Origin: Actinomycetes bacterium
GTDB taxonomy: Bacteria > Actinomycetota > Actinomycetes > Actinomycetales > Actinomycetaceae
DNA length: 7,663 bases
Assembly (NCBI GenBank): GCA_023420745.1
Contig: JAEZVQ010000025.1
Location: 1 to 7,663, forward strand
Direction of reading: 5' to 3'
The position numbers and the translations under genes were made by a program. Shown in pieces: positions 6,283 to 7,663 of the stretch. The notes beneath the pieces were generated by a model. It did not search any database. It was given only the letters and a program-made list of their open reading frames with translations, and had not been told where the DNA came from. The first letter of the stretch is position 1. Each line of letters begins with the position of its first letter.

Positions 6283-6631
6283 ACTGAGTGACGGCGAAAC
6301 GCAGCGTGCCGACTACTCGGCGATCAACCGTCGAACACTGCCGATGACCCCGATTGCCCAGGCTCAAACACGACGCCCCGTACGCGTCAGCGGCGAGGTC
6401 GTCGCAGTGACCTACCCGAGCGAAGGCGGGAGACGAGAACTGCGCGTTCACCTGCGCGACGACACCGCCACCATCATGCTCGTGTGGCAGGGGCGTGACG
6501 CCATCCCCGGGATCGCACCGGGACAGTGGCTGGAAGCCCGAGGGATGATCCTCGAAACCGCCGGACGTCGTCGGCTCATCAACCCCGCCTACGACCTCCT
6601 CACCCCGACACAGAAAGGGATCGACCGGTGA
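6272..6631 (+). CDS. OB-fold nucleic acid binding domain protein
   Basis: This 119-residue protein resembles the small OB-fold proteins found in the same cluster in Mycobacterium. A short N-terminal region with a PIAQAQ segment (27-32) precedes the beta-barrel: RRPVRVSGEVVAVTYP (34-49), RELRVHLRDDTATIMLVWQG (55-74), IPGIAPGQWLEARGMI (78-93) and a closing RRLINPAYDLL (100-110). The pattern VxVSGEV...LxD.T..I.LVW.G...IPGI..G..L.A.G is typical of anti-codon/RecG-type OB folds. By fold it could bind single-stranded DNA or RNA; no enzyme motif is seen. The start is GTG at 6272 with AGGTGA 3 bases upstream; the next Met would remove the conserved N-terminal part. It overlaps both neighbours (11 bases with DUF3710, GTGA with DUF3159), so the three are likely translated together. 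Confidence 0.88.
   Translation: MNPELSDGETQRADYSAINRRTLPMTPIAQAQTRRPVRVSGEVVAVTYPSEGGRRELRVHLRDDTATIMLVWQGRDAIPGIAPGQWLEARGMILETAGRRRLINPAYDLLTPTQKGIDR
6613..6620 (+). promoter_or_regulatory. Ribosome binding site of the DUF3159 gene
   Basis: GAAAGGGA lies 7 bases before the GTG at 6628. It decides that start against an in-frame ATG at 6526, which would run through the OB-fold gene and add about 34 residues with no family counterpart. Confidence 0.65.
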
Positions 6632-7305
6632 GCGACGACAACCACCGTCCCACCACGCGCACGATCTTCGGTGACTTCACCGGGGGAGAATTCAACGCGC
6701 TCGACGCTGCAGGCGGGCCGCGCGGTATTGCCGAGTCAATACTGCCGGTTCTCAGCTTCGTCATCGCCTACCTCGCGGCACCTTCCATCAGCATCGCGCT
6801 CGCGGTATCCCTCGGTCTTTCCCTCGTCCTCCTCGTGGCTCGGATTGCTGTGAAAAGCTCGTTGACCTACGCGCTTTCCGGCATGGTGGGGATCCTTATT
6901 AGCGTGGCGTGGGTGTGGCTGACCGGGGAGGGGAAGAACTACTTTGCCCTCGGAATTGTTGCCGCGGCGGGTTACGCTATCGTGCTCATCGGCTCGATCC
7001 TGTGTCGATACCCCGCGGTATCCGTGGTACTCGGGCTGGTCTACCCGATGCCGCGCCGCTGGTGGGCGACCCCGCAGTGGCATACGCTCGGCAGAATCTG
7101 CCGACTGTTGACATGGATGTGGGCATCACTGTTTTTGCTGCGCTTCGCCGTCCAGTACCCGCTGTGGGTGACGGGCAATATTGCGGCACTGGGGGTGGTG
7201 AAGATTGTCGTCGGGCTCCCGCCATTCCTCCTGTGCGCATGGGTGACGTGGATGTGTTTGCGTCCCTTCCACCCGCTGCTCACGTCAGCGAACGCGAAGC
7301 AATGA
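6628..7305 (+). CDS. DUF3159 family integral membrane protein
   Basis: This 225-residue membrane protein belongs to DUF3159, known from actinobacteria and of unknown function. The start is GTG, in a GTGA overlap with the OB-fold stop. A soluble N-terminal segment holds the family-typical GGPRGIAESILPVLSF (29-44). Hydrophobic segments lie at about 36-52, 54-75, 80-98, 105-125, 127-140 (weak), 160-178 and 184-210, giving six or seven spans. Between them sits a basic aromatic loop, PMPRRWWATPQW (140-151). There is no transporter or enzyme signature. It is the last gene of the overlapping trio. In other actinobacteria TrkA-type potassium channel regulator genes follow this gene, but here a convergent glycosidase gene does. 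Its last 26 bases overlap the end of that gene. Family assignment is confident. Confidence 0.92.
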   Translation: MSDDNHRPTTRTIFGDFTGGEFNALDAAGGPRGIAESILPVLSFVIAYLAAPSISIALAVSLGLSLVLLVARIAVKSSLTYALSGMVGILISVAWVWLTGEGKNYFALGIVAAAGYAIVLIGSILCRYPAVSVVLGLVYPMPRRWWATPQWHTLGRICRLLTWMWASLFLLRFAVQYPLWVTGNIAALGVVKIVVGLPPFLLCAWVTWMCLRPFHPLLTSANAKQ

Positions 7306-7663
7306 GGTCGCGGTACCACAGTGCCGACGCTTTCGGGGTGCGGTCGAGGGTATCGGGGTCGATGCGGACAATCCCAAACCGTTTGGTGTAGCCCCACGCC
7401 CATTCAAAGTTGTCGATGAGTGACCATGTGAGGTAGCCGCGAACGTCGGCGCCTTCCTCGATTGCTCGGTGAACACCGGCGAGGTGGTCACGCAGGTAGG
7501 ACAGGCGCGTGTCGGTATCATCGACAAATCCTGTCGCGTCCGCATCATCAGCCCACGCTGACCCATTTTCGGTAATCATCAGCGCGATCCCCGATTCGCC
7601 GGTGTACTCGCGGTGCAGGCGCGTGAGGAGGATGCGTATGTCGTCACCGTTAACCTCCCAGCC
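7280..7663 (-). CDS. Glycoside hydrolase family 1 (beta-glucosidase-like), C-terminal part only
   Basis: Only the last 127 residues are in the window; the gene enters from the right edge. The fragment begins at GWEV, a motif that precedes the last part of the barrel in family 1 enzymes. It continues to LMITENG, whose glutamate (fragment residue 32) is the catalytic nucleophile of the retaining mechanism. The block LTWSLIDNFEWAWGYTKRFGIV (78-99) carries the family's Glu-Trp sugar-binding pair. The end WYRDLIASRSLT is a usual C-terminus, so the 3' end is intact. Such enzymes cleave beta-glucosides, beta-galactosides or their 6-phosphates. The phospho-sugar signature cannot be judged reliably from this fragment, so the substrate is open. 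It is convergent with, and overlaps, the DUF3159 gene, and is probably unrelated in function to the cluster. Confidence 0.96.
   Translation of the reverse strand, partial: GWEVNGDDIRILLTRLHREYTGESGIALMITENGSAWADDADATGFVDDTDTRLSYLRDHLAGVHRAIEEGADVRGYLTWSLIDNFEWAWGYTKRFGIVRIDPDTLDRTPKASALWYRDLIASRSLT

Noticed and set aside
1..7663. Mobile elements, CRISPR arrays, tRNA or rRNA genes, toxin-antitoxin or defence genes
   Set aside because: No transposase, integrase, regularly spaced repeats, tRNA-like cloverleaf or known defence domain was found on either strand; the genes are typical core actinobacterial ones.

Overview
This window looks like the chromosome of a GC-rich actinobacterium (Actinomycetota). 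Four of the proteins are actinobacterial hallmarks: the FtsZ-binding division protein SepH, and members of the DUF4193, DUF3710 and DUF3159 families, the last three sitting with a small OB-fold protein. Codons end mostly in G or C, and this produces many long spurious reading frames opposite the real genes. The genus cannot be fixed from the sequence alone.

Layout. (1) 1-2425, minus strand: a nearly complete type IIA topoisomerase A subunit, best read as ParC. It runs off the left edge and lacks only its extreme C-terminus. (2) 2426-2568: a divergent intergenic region with a small perfect inverted repeat. (3) 2569-3795, plus strand: an alkaline-phosphatase-superfamily phosphodiesterase/nucleotide pyrophosphatase with a full set of metal ligands and no signal peptide. 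(4) 3801-5051, minus strand: sepH, convergent with the phosphodiesterase and only 5 bases from it. (5) 5052-5255: a divergent control region with an extended -10 element and an imperfect palindrome in the leader of the next gene. (6) 5256-7305, plus strand: a tight cluster of DUF4193 zinc-ribbon protein, DUF3710 protein, OB-fold protein and DUF3159 membrane protein; the last three overlap one another. (7) 7280-7663, minus strand: the C-terminal part of a family 1 glycosidase, whose end overlaps the end of the DUF3159 gene.

How the genes fit together. Chromosome decatenation (ParC) and Z-ring assembly (SepH) place the left half in the chromosome segregation and cell division sphere. The right half is a conserved actinobacterial cluster of unknown function. 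Its zinc-ribbon and OB-fold members could be nucleic-acid related, while DUF3159 is an integral membrane protein. In Mycobacterium the equivalent cluster also contains a DUF3093 gene and dut (dUTPase); neither is present here.

Most of the window is ordinary core genome, with no mobile element, CRISPR array, tRNA or rRNA. The most unusual signal is a long, almost perfect hairpin at 5571-5631. It encloses the start codon of the DUF3710 gene, and its left arm lies inside a nine-codon mini-ORF that starts just after the DUF4193 stop. This looks like a translational or attenuation control element and is the best candidate for something undescribed.
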